The notes under the pieces: model-generated
Seen by the model: only the letters and a program-made list of their open reading frames with translations
Database searches by the model: none
What the model was told of the DNA's origin: nothing
Assembly (NCBI RefSeq): GCF_026262505.1
Contig: NC_067205.1
Coordinates: 23,717,585-23,781,584 of the forward strand
Source: Trichomonas vaginalis G3
Taxonomy: Eukaryota > Parabasalia > Trichomonadida > Trichomonadidae
Length of the DNA: 64,000 nucleotides
Reading direction: 5' to 3'
Made by a program: the position numbers and the translations under genes
Shown: one piece after another, positions 46,449 to 56,845 of the stretch
Layout: every line of letters starts with the position of its first letter
Numbering within the stretch: the first letter of the stretch is position 1

Positions 46449-47308
46449 ATGCTTCAGGTTGAAAAACAAAGAACAAAAGCAGCAGATACAAAACCGTTAG
46501 ACTATATCTTTACAAATGCCGGTAGAAATATTTCAGATGAAGAAATTTCATCCCGTTCATACAGGTTTGACTATCCAATTCGTTGGCTTCAAAGTCCTTC
46601 AGATGCAAAGGCAATAGGATTCAGAAGAGTTTTGTTTTCAAATAGAACTAACGCGTTTATGTTCGCAGTATATTTTCATGGGCAGTATAAAGGTTCTGGT
46701 GGTCTAATAGACAAATTTGACGAAATGAGAATCTTTACAGTTCGTTCAGACGAAAGTCTTGAGAAAACTCTAAATGACTTTCAAACTCAAATGAACAAAT
46801 ATTATTGGGAATTTCAAGAAAAATACGACTCTTTACTAAATGGAACATACTATCTGAAACTAGAATATGACAAGATGAACTCCACCGTTTCATTTCAAAA
46901 GATTGAAATTAACCCTCCAAGAGATACACAGTTTTTATTTTGGAAGTAGACAAACGTTCTTGGGCACAATTTCTTCGGTTACTAAACCAGAACGAACCAT
47001 TACCACCAGATGGTCCATTTAAATTTATACTTCCACCAGCAGATTTGACAGTTTATAAAAACGTGTTTGACCCTCAAAATGTTATGTGTCATGCAAGTTT
47101 CAGTTCAAGCAACAATAGTTTTCTATGTATTGGTAAGGACTTTTATGACTTTGCTTCTAAATTCTACGAACCACCTAGTAACAGTTTCTCTGACTTTCAA
47201 GTTTGGTTCACAACAAATGGTGTGCAACATATTATTCCATTGTACTATGACTTTTATCTCGAATTGTCTTTCATATATAACTACGGAAAAGTGCTGAAAA
47301 AGTATTGA
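46449..47308 (+). pseudogene. Virion-type family protein, paralogue 1, element C (broken)
   Basis: Starts MLQVEKQRTKAADTKPLDY; blocks as in 28709-29570 (YRFDYPIRWLQSPSDAKAIG, HASFSSSNNSFLCIG). It converges on the tRNA-like gene region. Broken. Confidence 0.65.
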
Positions 47309-47389
47309 ATGTGAAGATATTAGAAAATAACATTTTTTTCTAACATCGTAGAAAACTCATGAAAACAATTTATTTTTGTGAATATGTAA

Positions 47390-47466
47390 GCGGCTCATAG
47401 CTCAGTGGTATGGGCTACCTCGTTAAAGGCGTCGAAGACCTCGGTTCAAATCCCGATTCGCGCAGG
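47390..47466 (+). ncRNA. tRNA-like Pol III transcription unit, element C
   Basis: A box TAGCTCAGTGGTATGG at 47398-47413, B box GGTTCAAATCC at 47443-47453, TTTTT from 47467. Acceptor pairing is only GCG/CGC, and the anticodon stem cannot be folded convincingly. The same as the element B copy as far as I can read, so conserved since their split. Confidence 0.6.
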
Positions 47467-47501
47467 TTTTTCCTTTTATGCAGTGAAATTTCATGTACAT
47501 A

Positions 47502-47624
47502 GGTTACTTTGGTGTTAGACCCTAGTGAAGAAAATAGAACGATATAAGTTTACATTTGTAAGGTTATTTTGGTGTTAGACCCTAGTGAAGAAAATAGAAC
47601 GATATAAGTTTACATTTGTAAAGT
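47502..47624. repeat. 60-bp tandem repeat, two copies, element C
   Basis: Two units containing GGTGTTAGACCCTAGTG and GTTTACATTTGTAA; element B has three. Confidence 0.9.
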
Positions 47625-47627
47625 TGG

Positions 47628-47907
47628 ACGATAAAAATCTCTGCTACTGTCAGTAAAAGTACTGCTACTGTCAGTAAAAGTACTGCTACTGTCAGTAAAA
47701 GTACTGCTACTGTCAGTAAAAGTACTGCTACGAGCAGTAAAAAGGAAAATTTGAGAGGGTTTTCGACGATAAAGTACTGCTACTGTCAGTAAAAGTACTG
47801 CTACTGTCAGTAAAAGTACTGCTACTGTCAGAAAAAGTACTGCTACTGTCAGTAAAAGTACTGCTACTGTCAGTAGCAGTACTGCTAGTAGCAGAGATTT
47901 TTATCGT
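47628..47907. repeat. 21-bp repeat array within an inverted frame, element C
   Basis: Array of AGTACTGCTACTGTCAGTAAA units, bounded by CGATAAAAATCTCTGC and GCAGAGATTTTTATCG, with the same non-repeat middle as in B. Confidence 0.85.
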
Positions 47908-47935
47908 TGTGGTCCGACGGTTAAGCCACAAACGA

Positions 47936-48172
47936 ATGTCCGACGTCCCACCAACCGAGCCCATTCCCAAACCAGAGGAACCTAAAGCACCAGCCCCTGC
48001 ACCTCAGTTCCAGCAAGTCCCTCCACCAAATTACTACCAATTTCCACCTCAATCCAAATCGAAGAGAGACCAAGAGTTCGAAGAAGGTCTGAACCGCTTA
48101 CGCAAAGAGTATGCCACAGCTCCAATTGAGAGAAAGTTGTTGCTAAATTCAGTAAAAATATATTTTAGGTGA
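47936..48172 (+). CDS. Small proline-rich protein, element C
   Basis: MSDVPPTEPIPKPEEP start, Pro/Gln-rich middle, helical end. Differs from the B copy at its C-terminus, where it runs into the adjacent palindrome module. No family is recognised. Confidence 0.45.
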   Translation: MSDVPPTEPIPKPEEPKAPAPAPQFQQVPPPNYYQFPPQSKSKRDQEFEEGLNRLRKEYATAPIERKLLLNSVKIYFR

Positions 48173-48225
48173 AGAGGTGAGATCTCACCCGTTTTCTCAC
48201 CTGTTTTTTCACCCTCTTGAATTTC
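48160..48225. repeat. Palindrome module, element C
   Basis: GGTGAGATCTCACC with spaced GGTGA-type units, between the proline-rich gene and the KilA-N gene, as in B. Confidence 0.75.
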
Positions 48226-48290
48226 CTTAAGACAGAAAAAAAGTTAGTTTTTTTAAAAAAAATATTTTTTATTTTTATTGTAAGAACAGA

Positions 48291-48953
48291 AATGTCAGTC
48301 GAAGCAAAAACGTTCACGAACAAATCTAATGGCGAAACATTCACAAAAGGCACTTACAACGGTATTGAAGTCTTACGTAGAGACAAGGATGGTTATATAA
48401 ATGCAACAAAGATGTGTCAGCAGTTTAGGAAAGACTTTAGAAGGTTGTTGGAAAATAAGTCCTGGAAGAGTATTTTAAGGCATTTTGTGAAGAATATACC
48501 AACCCGCGGAAAACAGCGGGTTGCTTTTTATACAAAATTCATGCAGGAATTCCTGATGAAATCAAACAGGTTAGAGGAATGTATGTAGACCCAAGACTCG
48601 TAAACTATATAGCAATGTGGGCTTCTCCAAAATATTGTATAGCAGTTGGAAAAATTCTGGACTCCATAGACAAGAAAGTTCATGAGAAATTAGATGAAGA
48701 AGAACTTGAAGATACAGTAGAGAATGCAAAACCTTTGTTCGAACAAGAAGTTAGAAAAAATGTGCTTAAACAAATAGAACATGAACGTGAGATATGTTCT
48801 GGTTATAGAGATTCTCCATACGAACTAGACCAATGGGAACAAGAAGATTTTAAAGAGAGAATTTAGAGAAATGAACTCGCTAAGATAGCATTAGAAGCTG
48901 CAGAAAAGAAGTTAAAAGTTTGGGGTCGTTTTGTACAAAAATATTGTGAGTAA
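48291..48953 (+). pseudogene. KilA-N domain protein gene, element C (broken)
   Basis: Counterpart of 27020-27685, with YNGIEVLRRDKDGYINATKM and VDPRLVNYIAMWASP. It contains at 48665-48701 the 37-bp stretch also found in the terminal zone (60482-60518). Broken. Confidence 0.8.
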
Positions 48954-48979
48954 ATGAACCATTTTTTCAGCAAAAATAT

Positions 48980-49045
48980 ATTTTAGGTGAAGAGGTGAGA
49001 TGTCACCTGTTTTCTCACCTCTTTTCTCACCCGTTGAATTTTCAT
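48980..49045. repeat. Palindrome module, element C
   Basis: A single GGTGAGATGTCACC-type module after the KilA-N gene, where B has three. Confidence 0.75.
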
Positions 49046-49114
49046 GAATTTTCCCGAAATAAAAAATAAAGTTAGTTTTTTTTAAAAAATATTTTTTATT
49101 TTTATTGTAAGAAC

Positions 49115-50029
49115 ATGTTAGCAACAACAGCACCAAACTCGTTAGTCATGAACCCAACTTCAATGTTAGTAGAGATGAAAAGCTTCATTCCTTCTTCATA
49201 TACTTTCGAAACAGAAATCCAGAAGATAAAGCAAGAACTTTTAACATGTAATTTAGACTGTTGTGCGAAAGATGAAGAAAATGAACAGTATCTTTATGAA
49301 ATGCAGGACATTATTGACCATTTACCCAAATTGCCTGAAATTCAGCAGCAAAAGCTCACTATTCCTGAATTCGATGAAATAGAAGTCAAAGCAACTGACT
49401 CAGTAGAAATAAAGAAGTTCATACGAAAGGTAAACTATGAGTTTCTAGGATTTCATTGCAACCATAAAGTTATGGACAAAGATTGCGATATGGTATATAA
49501 GAACATCTCTGACATATATAAATCTGGGGAGTTTAAGACCTACGACAACTTTGTTTCGTTAGTTGCTGAATGTGTATGGCAGATAAGAGATAAAGATAGA
49601 AGAGGCAAAGTATGGAACGAACAAATAAGACCCGCTATGTTTGAGATGAAGAGAGCAATTGACGCCTTAGTTGTTTTAGCAGGTAAGGTTTCAGAATATA
49701 ACGCAAAAATGAACCCGCAATGTTCTAAATGTAAAGCAGCAATTAGGAAATATAACTACTCCGTCAAAGAGATAGAACGTATGCGAAACGACTATGCAGA
49801 TTTAAAGAAAGAAGCAGAAAAACCAGCAGAAGATAAAATGGACATGTTAGAATTTCTGAACAAAAACTATCCAACAGCAGAAGATTTCCTTCTATCTGAC
49901 GTCAAGAAGAAATATAAAGAAACCTTCGGTATTGTTAAAACTTTTGACATACTGACAGAAGAAATAGAAGCTACGAAATTGTTCAGGATTTCAAATATAC
50001 ATCGTACAATTCATGTAAAATGCTTGTGA
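49115..50029 (+). CDS. Hypothetical coiled-coil protein, element C
   Basis: A 304-residue protein. Helical throughout, with Lys/Glu-rich heptad-like segments (YSVKEIERMRNDYADLKKEA) and Cys residues including CNLDCC near residue 48 and CSKC near residue 205, which could bind a metal. No family is recognised. It is framed by palindrome modules at both ends and oriented with the KilA-N gene, so it may be part of an early or regulatory cluster. It looks whole here; the B copy (25763-26666) is broken. Confidence 0.6.
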   Translation: MLATTAPNSLVMNPTSMLVEMKSFIPSSYTFETEIQKIKQELLTCNLDCCAKDEENEQYLYEMQDIIDHLPKLPEIQQQKLTIPEFDEIEVKATDSVEIKKFIRKVNYEFLGFHCNHKVMDKDCDMVYKNISDIYKSGEFKTYDNFVSLVAECVWQIRDKDRRGKVWNEQIRPAMFEMKRAIDALVVLAGKVSEYNAKMNPQCSKCKAAIRKYNYSVKEIERMRNDYADLKKEAEKPAEDKMDMLEFLNKNYPTAEDFLLSDVKKKYKETFGIVKTFDILTEEIEATKLFRISNIHRTIHVKCL

Positions 50030-50300
50030 AAAAACAGGTGAGAAAAGAGGTGAGAAAATGGGTGAAATCTCACCTCTTCACCTCAATTATATTTTTGCTG
50101 AATTCTGAGTAAAATGACCAAATTTCATATATAACTGTTATGAGTGACGAAGAGAACTTTGACACTTCGTAAAAAAAATCCCTGAAATCATATCTTTTAT
50201 ACAAAATTCAAGAGGTGAAAAAAGAGTGTGAAAAAACAGGTGAAATCTCACCTCTTCACCGAAACATTATTTTTGCTGAAAAATGACCAAATTTCATGAA
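50030..50300. repeat. Intergenic palindrome modules, element C
   Basis: Two GGTGAAATCTCACC-type modules around a GACGAAGAG/CTTCGT hairpin between converging genes; counterpart of 25490-25760. Confidence 0.75.
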
Positions 50301-50421
50301 TTTCCTCATATGCTTGCTACCCTCGAAAAAACTGAGAGAAGAGATTCCGTATGAAAATCGTGAAAAATAACAGAGTATTTTGACAACTTCAAACAAGTAG
50401 AGTAAATGAACTCTTTATTTT

Positions 50422-51292
50422 TTACGCTTGACTTTTTACAATTTGAACTTTGTTTGCGTAGATATGAATTCTGAAAGAAGTATGAGGGTCTTGTATGACT
50501 TTGTACTTCTCCCATAGTTCATGTCTGTCAAACTTACCTGCCATGGACTCTTTCATAAGTTCCATGAAATCGTCTTCGGACAATCCGGGGAAAAGTATGT
50601 CAGTAAGTATTCTCTTTACATCCTTACTTAAACTCTTTGCTGTCTGTACACAAATGACAACTGAGATGTTAAAGTGTCTGAGCTTCTTAAGAATTCGACA
50701 CATGTCTTGTTCTCTGTTCTTTAACAAAGGATGAGAAGCAAATCATCTAAGATAAGAAGACATCTGTGAGGGTAAGTCTTCCAATCGTAAGATTGCAATT
50801 TCTTCGAAATGTATTCTATCTCTTTCTGTTTGTTTCTGAAGTGTTTCTTCTCTAATATTCTCTGCATTTCCTCATTTGGGTCTTTAAACTTAGAATTGAC
50901 ATACTCATTTATAGCATTGTACTTCAAAACTCTTCTTTGGTACTTCTTTATCCAATCTAACAACTCAGAGTCTTTTATACATACTAACTTAGACTTTTTA
51001 TAATATCTTTGAACGAATTGACGGTTTGGTCAAATTGACCAGAAGTACTACAAATAACAACTAACTCATAGAATGGGTTCTTCTCATCTAGTTCTTGTTG
51101 TTGTGCAGCCATTTTAAGATAAGTGAAAGTCTTACCCGACCCAGGTGGTGCAATTAGACCTGTTATACCATTCTGAGCAAATAAGAACTTGTCATGTATG
51201 GGTTTTATCTGAGCATTTTCTAACTTCCTCTTGTTCTTGTTTAAAACATTCTCAAATTTCTTGTCAATGTCAGCAAACTTTTTTTCTAACAT
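50422..51292 (-). pseudogene. Packaging ATPase gene, element C (broken)
   Basis: Counterpart of 24474-25349, with APPGSGKTFTYLK and CLLILDD. Broken. Confidence 0.8.
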
Positions 51293-51328
51293 ATTTTTAG
51301 AAAAATTAAAATTTTTATCTTTTAGAAA

Positions 51329-51781
51329 ATGTCTAGCGATTTCGCTATCTATATTCGAGACAAGCTTTTCGACAGCAAAACATCTGTCGACCATAAAATC
51401 TTACATAGTGTAAACAAGAAAGGTGAATTTGTTCTAAAGTTCTGTTTCTGGGAATATGACAAGAACCATAAAACATTAAGCAGAGAAGTCTTAAAATTTG
51501 TCAATGACAGACTTGTTGACAGAGATGACGCCGATTGGAAAGATGAAGTCCAACAAAAGTTCTTAGAATGCAAAGAAGACACATGCGCTGTTCTTGAAGA
51601 TGAAATAGAAAACAGAATAGATGAGCTATTAAAGGACAAAGAACTTTTACAAAATATGGTTCTGAGAAATTTGACATAACTCCACCAGAGAAAAGAAGAA
51701 GAAAGGAAAGAAAGAGAAAAAAAGTAGAAGAGAGAAAGAACCTGAACCAGACCAGTTCCAGAGAAAAAGAAATTTGACATG
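51329..51781 (+). pseudogene. Hypothetical protein gene divergent from ATPase, element C (broken)
   Basis: Counterpart of 23976-24437, starting MSSDFAIYIRDKLFDSK. Broken. Confidence 0.5.
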
Positions 51782-51800
51782 TAAAAATAAAATTTTATTT

Positions 51801-52219
51801 TTAGAACATTTCTGGGTCAATGTCAATGTTCTCTTCCTCTTTAGGAGCAAACACTGGCTTAGACTCTAAAATCTTTTTACCCAATTTACCTTGAACTTCT
51901 ACAACTTTAGACTCATAATATTCATAGTCGTCTGCTTCTTTGGTTCATAAGGTATAACAAGTTTGTATGCTTTGCCTTCTTTAAGGTTTGAGAACCTTCT
52001 GTCAAAATTTTCTTTGACTGCTAACAAACCTTCTATGTCTAAGTCTTCAAATTTCGCACCATTTTTAGTCACAATAGCAAACTTAACGGGTTCGATGTTC
52101 CAAACTTTGTCAAATGTAGACTTTTCAAAATGGTAGAAGTAAACATTCAAATATGCGAATGGGTCTAGTTCTTCTTTGACTTCTGTCATGTACTTGTTTA
52201 CTGAGATGAATTTTGCCAT
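51801..52219 (-). pseudogene. Candidate ssDNA-binding protein gene, element C (broken)
   Basis: Counterpart of 23533-23952, starting MAKFISVNKYMTEVKEEL, with the acidic tail ending in Phe also encoded here. Broken. Confidence 0.5.
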
Positions 52220-52255
52220 CTTTTCTATCGGATAAAAAAATATTTTTTTTAAAAT

Positions 52256-53486
52256 TTACTCAGAAAAATTTTTCTTTGTATATACGCCGTTCTGAACATC
52301 TAAAAGATTTTTGACATTTGCCAAGAATGTTCGTTTAGACGCTGTCATATAACCATACTCTTGACAATATTGTTTATATTCATCGTACAATGACCTTTCA
52401 TCTAAACACTCAAAGTTAGTCTCATCTATAAACAGTTCATATACACTCTTGTTTGCTTCTAACAATGTTTGTCTTCTTCGGTATGTGGAATTTGTCTTGG
52501 ATTGAACTTTGAAATATCTAATGTCATGAAATATGAGAACAAGTGGTTGTAAAAGTCAGATGTCAAAGTTTCTGCTAAGTCGTCAAAATATTCTGTATCT
52601 TGCATATGAGAATCTGACGTTCTGACAACTACATATCTTCTGTCAGAACTTTCTAACTTCATCGGAACAACATTGTTTGAAACCATGATGAAGTTTGCAA
52701 CATTTTCACAAACTCTTTGGTCTTTATATTTTCTTTCAACAACTCCAACTTTGTCTGTTATAAGACTCTTCAAAGCATCTGAGTTTAAAACTTTTGTTGT
52801 ATCTATACTTTGAAGTTCGTTACATACTATAAGTTTCATATTCTCTATTGAAGAGTTAAATTTACCGCAGATGTTTTCTAAGTTTGTCATATTCGGGTTC
52901 GAATAGCCCTCTAACAGTTTGCAAAATATCTGTAAAGAAAGTGTTCTTACCAGTTCCTTGTTTTCCAATTATAATGAGAGCAGTTTCATTTTTAGCACTT
53001 GGATGTTGTAAGATGTTTGCAAACCAACATAAGATATACTCATAGACTCTTTCGTTTCCATTGCATATAATTTCTTTGACATGGTCTAACCAAGCTTCTA
53101 TAATATTTTCTTTCCATTCTACTTGTTCATATTTATATCCAGTGAAGATAGAATAGAAGTTTGGAGAAGGTGTATAACTTTATACCACGAACTGAAAAAT
53201 CTTCTAACTTTGACAATAAGATATCCCAAGCATCTAACATCTTCATACCAACTTGTACAACTTTTATTTTCTTAAGTTTCTGTCTACATTCTTGTTCTGA
53301 AACTATTGTTGCTCTTGGTTTGTTAAAGACAACATCCCATTCTTTCATAACATAACATTCTGGGGCAGAGTCGACATAAATGACTAAACGTTTCAAATTC
53401 TCGACTGCTTTGTTATAGTCTCTAAATGGACACATATTTCTGAATGCTTGGAAGTCATAAAAATCTGAAACATCTATTCTGTACAT
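52256..53486 (-). pseudogene. SF3 helicase gene, element C (broken)
   Basis: Counterpart of 22262-23497; starts MYRIDVSDFYDFQAFRN and includes LIVCNELQS and VANFIMVSNN. Broken. Confidence 0.8.
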
Positions 53487-53514
53487 TTTTATAAAAATAA
53501 AAAAAATATTTTTT

Positions 53515-54303
53515 TTATTCTTGAGCTATTTGTTGCATTTGTTGTTCTTGAGCTATTTGTTGTTGAAGTTGTTCTTGTAGTACAATACTTTCACCAGTTG
53601 CATCTTCCAATTCGAAACTTTCTGCCGTCATTGACAAATACATAGGACATAAAAGTTTTACAGGAACAAAGTTTGCGTCAACTAAGGTTAAGTTTATGTT
53701 TGCTAAAGTGTTTGAGTTCACTAAAGCTGAAAACTCTGCATTCGAATGAACAATAGGCAAACCAGCAGAGAAAGTGTTGTTTATACGCATGAGTATCTTT
53801 TGGTCATAGTAGTTTCTGTCGACATTCGAATAACACTTTGAACCTAAGTTTGAAACAATATATAAAATAGGTGTGCTTAAAGTCAATGGAACAGATAGAC
53901 CTTGTATGACACCTTTTCCTGTTATAGGAAACTGTTGGTAGTAAAAACCAGATATAAGTTTTGTATTATAGCTCATATCGTTTATACTAAACTCAGTCGG
54001 ACATCCAAACATAATGAAACCTGCTCTAGTTGCAGCACATGTTACATCCGTCCTTAAAGTATTAAATAAGTCAACAAAACCTGTTGGTGGTATATCTGAG
54101 TAAGTATCTTCAAAGAAGTATTTTTTACCATTCACAACAACAAAGTCTTCTGGTGTCAAAAGAGCAAAACAGGCTTTAGTCGTCATTGTGTTTAAGGTTA
54201 GTTTACAATATCGTCCTTGAGGACTTTGTAAGTTTGTTGTTATAGAATTATATGACTCAGGGTTTTTAGTCGTAATAGTATAAACCACTATGTCTTCTGC
54301 CAT
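53515..54303 (-). CDS. Probable minor capsid (penton) protein, element C
   Basis: A 262-residue protein, the same as the B copy except in the Gln-rich tail (QIAQEQQMQQIAQE). It looks whole. Conservation of this gene in both copies contrasts with breaks in most others. Its fold is inferred as described for B. Confidence 0.6.
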   Translation of the reverse strand: MAEDIVVYTITTKNPESYNSITTNLQSPQGRYCKLTLNTMTTKACFALLTPEDFVVVNGKKYFFEDTYSDIPPTGFVDLFNTLRTDVTCAATRAGFIMFGCPTEFSINDMSYNTKLISGFYYQQFPITGKGVIQGLSVPLTLSTPILYIVSNLGSKCYSNVDRNYYDQKILMRINNTFSAGLPIVHSNAEFSALVNSNTLANINLTLVDANFVPVKLLCPMYLSMTAESFELEDATGESIVLQEQLQQQIAQEQQMQQIAQE

Positions 54304-54307
54304 TTAC

Positions 54308-54885
54308 TTAGCAAATAAATTTTAATGAAATGTTGTGGTCGTCAAATATTTTTATGTCTGGGAAACTATATTTTAAGTTCAACGTTTCACCTCCTTTCAT
54401 AACGTATATCTTGTCAATGACATTATATGAAACACCACAGCAAGCAATGTCGGGTTCTATTTCTTTGATGTTTATATCGTCTGCCTCTGTCAAAAGTTTC
54501 AATAGTTCTTTCAAAACTTCATGAGGTGCGATGACATATGAGTTCACTTTTACAGGGTTGTGTTCGACCAAGTTTAACATTATACCAAAGCTTGACAAAT
54601 CTTCTCCTGAGTTTTAAGTTTGTCTTTCAGTTGTTGGTAGTCGTTTCGAATATCTGCAACAGAACTTAAGTCTCTGCTAACTTCAGGATATGTTGGTTGT
54701 TCTTTTACAGGAACAATTGTTATACCATCTTCGTCTTCGTATGGTTTCCCCACTTCAACATCTCTTTCTTTGACATTGACAACAACACTTTGACTGTTTG
54801 TTTGAGTTGGTGAATTTAACTTCACATCTGCCACCGCCATTAAACCTTTTGAAACACTTACGCTTCTATTTTTCGGAAATGACAT
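54308..54885 (-). pseudogene. EPDIACCG-family protein gene, element C (broken)
   Basis: Counterpart of 20859-21440, starting MSFPKNRSVSVSKGLMAVAD. Broken. Confidence 0.6.
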
Positions 54886-54903
54886 TTTACTTAGAATAAA
54901 AAG
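54886..54903. promoter_or_regulatory. 18-bp divergent intergenic gap, element C
   Basis: TTTACTTAGAATAAAAAG between two divergent start codons, conserved with B. Confidence 0.6.
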
Positions 54904-55318
54904 ATGGACGTATTTGAGTATCTCTTCGAATTGAAGCAAAACAAAGTTTACACACACAAACAATACAAATACATTGACAGAATAGTTCTTTACACAAACA
55001 ATGGAAAATGTTATAGAATAGCAGTCTTTGCTGAACCAAAATATTTTCATAAAGCAAAGAAAGTTGGTATAACCGAGATGGTGAAAGTTCTTGAAGCAGA
55101 CAAAAATATAACAACAAAACTTACGATATTTCTAAAGGTAAGTTTTAATACAATATATTCAAAACTGGCGTACTGTCAATATTTGACGGAGAGAAGTCAG
55201 TTCAAGAACAACTTACTGACCTGCTGCCAAAATCTGCTCGATGGAAGCTGTCGTTATACCAATCTGAGGAGCCCCAGCAGGTTTCATCGAACGAATTTCA
55301 AAAGAGCATCTTCCGTGA
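54904..55318 (+). pseudogene. Small protein gene antisense to capsid gene end, element C (broken)
   Basis: Counterpart of 20421-20840, starting MDVFEYLFELKQNKVYTHK. It overlaps the capsid gene end antisense as in B. Broken. Confidence 0.55.
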
Positions 55319-56813
55319 AAAGTGCTATTGGTTTTGTAAACTTCTTTGCTTCAATTCATCTGGACCGTCTCTGTCACCAGTATATTGTATTTGAACTGTA
55401 CCAACAGTTGAAATACCACCCATAAAGTCTTCTGAGTCAGCAAATGGAATGCCAAGCCAAAAGTTTGAACGGTCTCCATTTGTATATTGAGTTTTTTGAC
55501 CTCCTGTATGAGTCCATACTTTCACATATGGCATAATAGAACTTTGCATTTCAGGGTTAATGGTTGTTGTGAAGTTGTTGTTAAAGTTCATAGCATCTAA
55601 TGTCAAGTTGTATGACCTCATATCCTCAACTGTAGAATATTCTTCTCTTGGATATATTTGCCATCTATGTTTATATGATATTTAATACCAGGGTTGTAGA
55701 AACAAGAATAGTCATTTATAGTTCGTCTGAACAGTACAAACATAGTATCTGCATGTTTCATTGCAGTTGTTAAGGCAATATCTGTTCTTGCACCTGGGTC
55801 AGCACTTTGGTTTCCAACTTCACCTGCAAAGTCTTTGACAGATATTTGGTGTATAGGGAACATAAGTGGAACTGCAATATATTTGGCAGCTAAAGCATTT
55901 GAAATATCTGGGTCCAACATATAGACTGCAAGTCTGCTTTCTATTCTCTTGCATTCAAATTTTTCGCATGTGAACTTAACTGGGTCCCAAGCATCTCCAG
56001 CAGCATTGAAATAATAGTTTACTTCAGTGTTGAGGTTTGAGAAACCAAAGTCTAAGTCAACTTTGTTTTGCAAAAGTCGGCGAATGACTTTTATTTGTTC
56101 CACTACTTCTGTAAGAGTGAATGGGTCTTGTGTTGGTGCAATGACTAAGTTATTTTTGCTTGGAGTAAGTTCGATAGAAATTTTTCCTGCCCAGTTTGGC
56201 AAGTATCTTAAAAACCTGAAGATGAGGAAAGATGACAAAGGAACTCTAAGTTTCATTTTACTTTGGTTACTGCTGCTGCAGTTTGTCCAGAAAGGTTAAC
56301 ATAAACTCCTGGAACGTTAGGGTCAAGTCTTCTTATTTTCTCAATAGTTGCATACTGGTCTGTTTGTTCTCTAGCTTGTGGTTGTACTGAGTTTCTCAAA
56401 GCGAACCATTCATAGTTTGCCCATGTTACTGTTTGAACTAAGTCAGAGTTAGAATATATCTTATATCCCATGAAAACTTCTGGAGCATATTGGTATCCGA
56501 CATAGAAAATTCCATTGCAACCTTTCTTGTCAGACAACTTGGCAGAAGGTTTTATTTCAATGTCTTGTTCCACGTATAAGAAAGAGTTGTCAATAGAAAT
56601 TATATGAAACCTGTCGCAAGCAATATCTACTGTTGTTGAAGAACCTTCTCCAAACTCACCTACGTTTCCATAAGAAACAGCAGTTGTATATTCGTAAGTT
56701 CCAGGAACTATTTCTGACCTTCTAATGGCATTGTCGCATTCGTTATACCATTCGGAAACATTTCCATTCATAGCATCCAAAACTGTTGGCGTTATATTCT
56801 GAGCGGCGTACAT
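55213..56813 (-). pseudogene. Probable major capsid protein gene, element C (broken)
   Basis: Counterpart of 18920-20527, starting MYAAQNITPTVLDAMNGN. Broken. Confidence 0.7.
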
Positions 56814-56845
56814 TTCATATGAGTAAAAATATAGAATAGTTGGAT

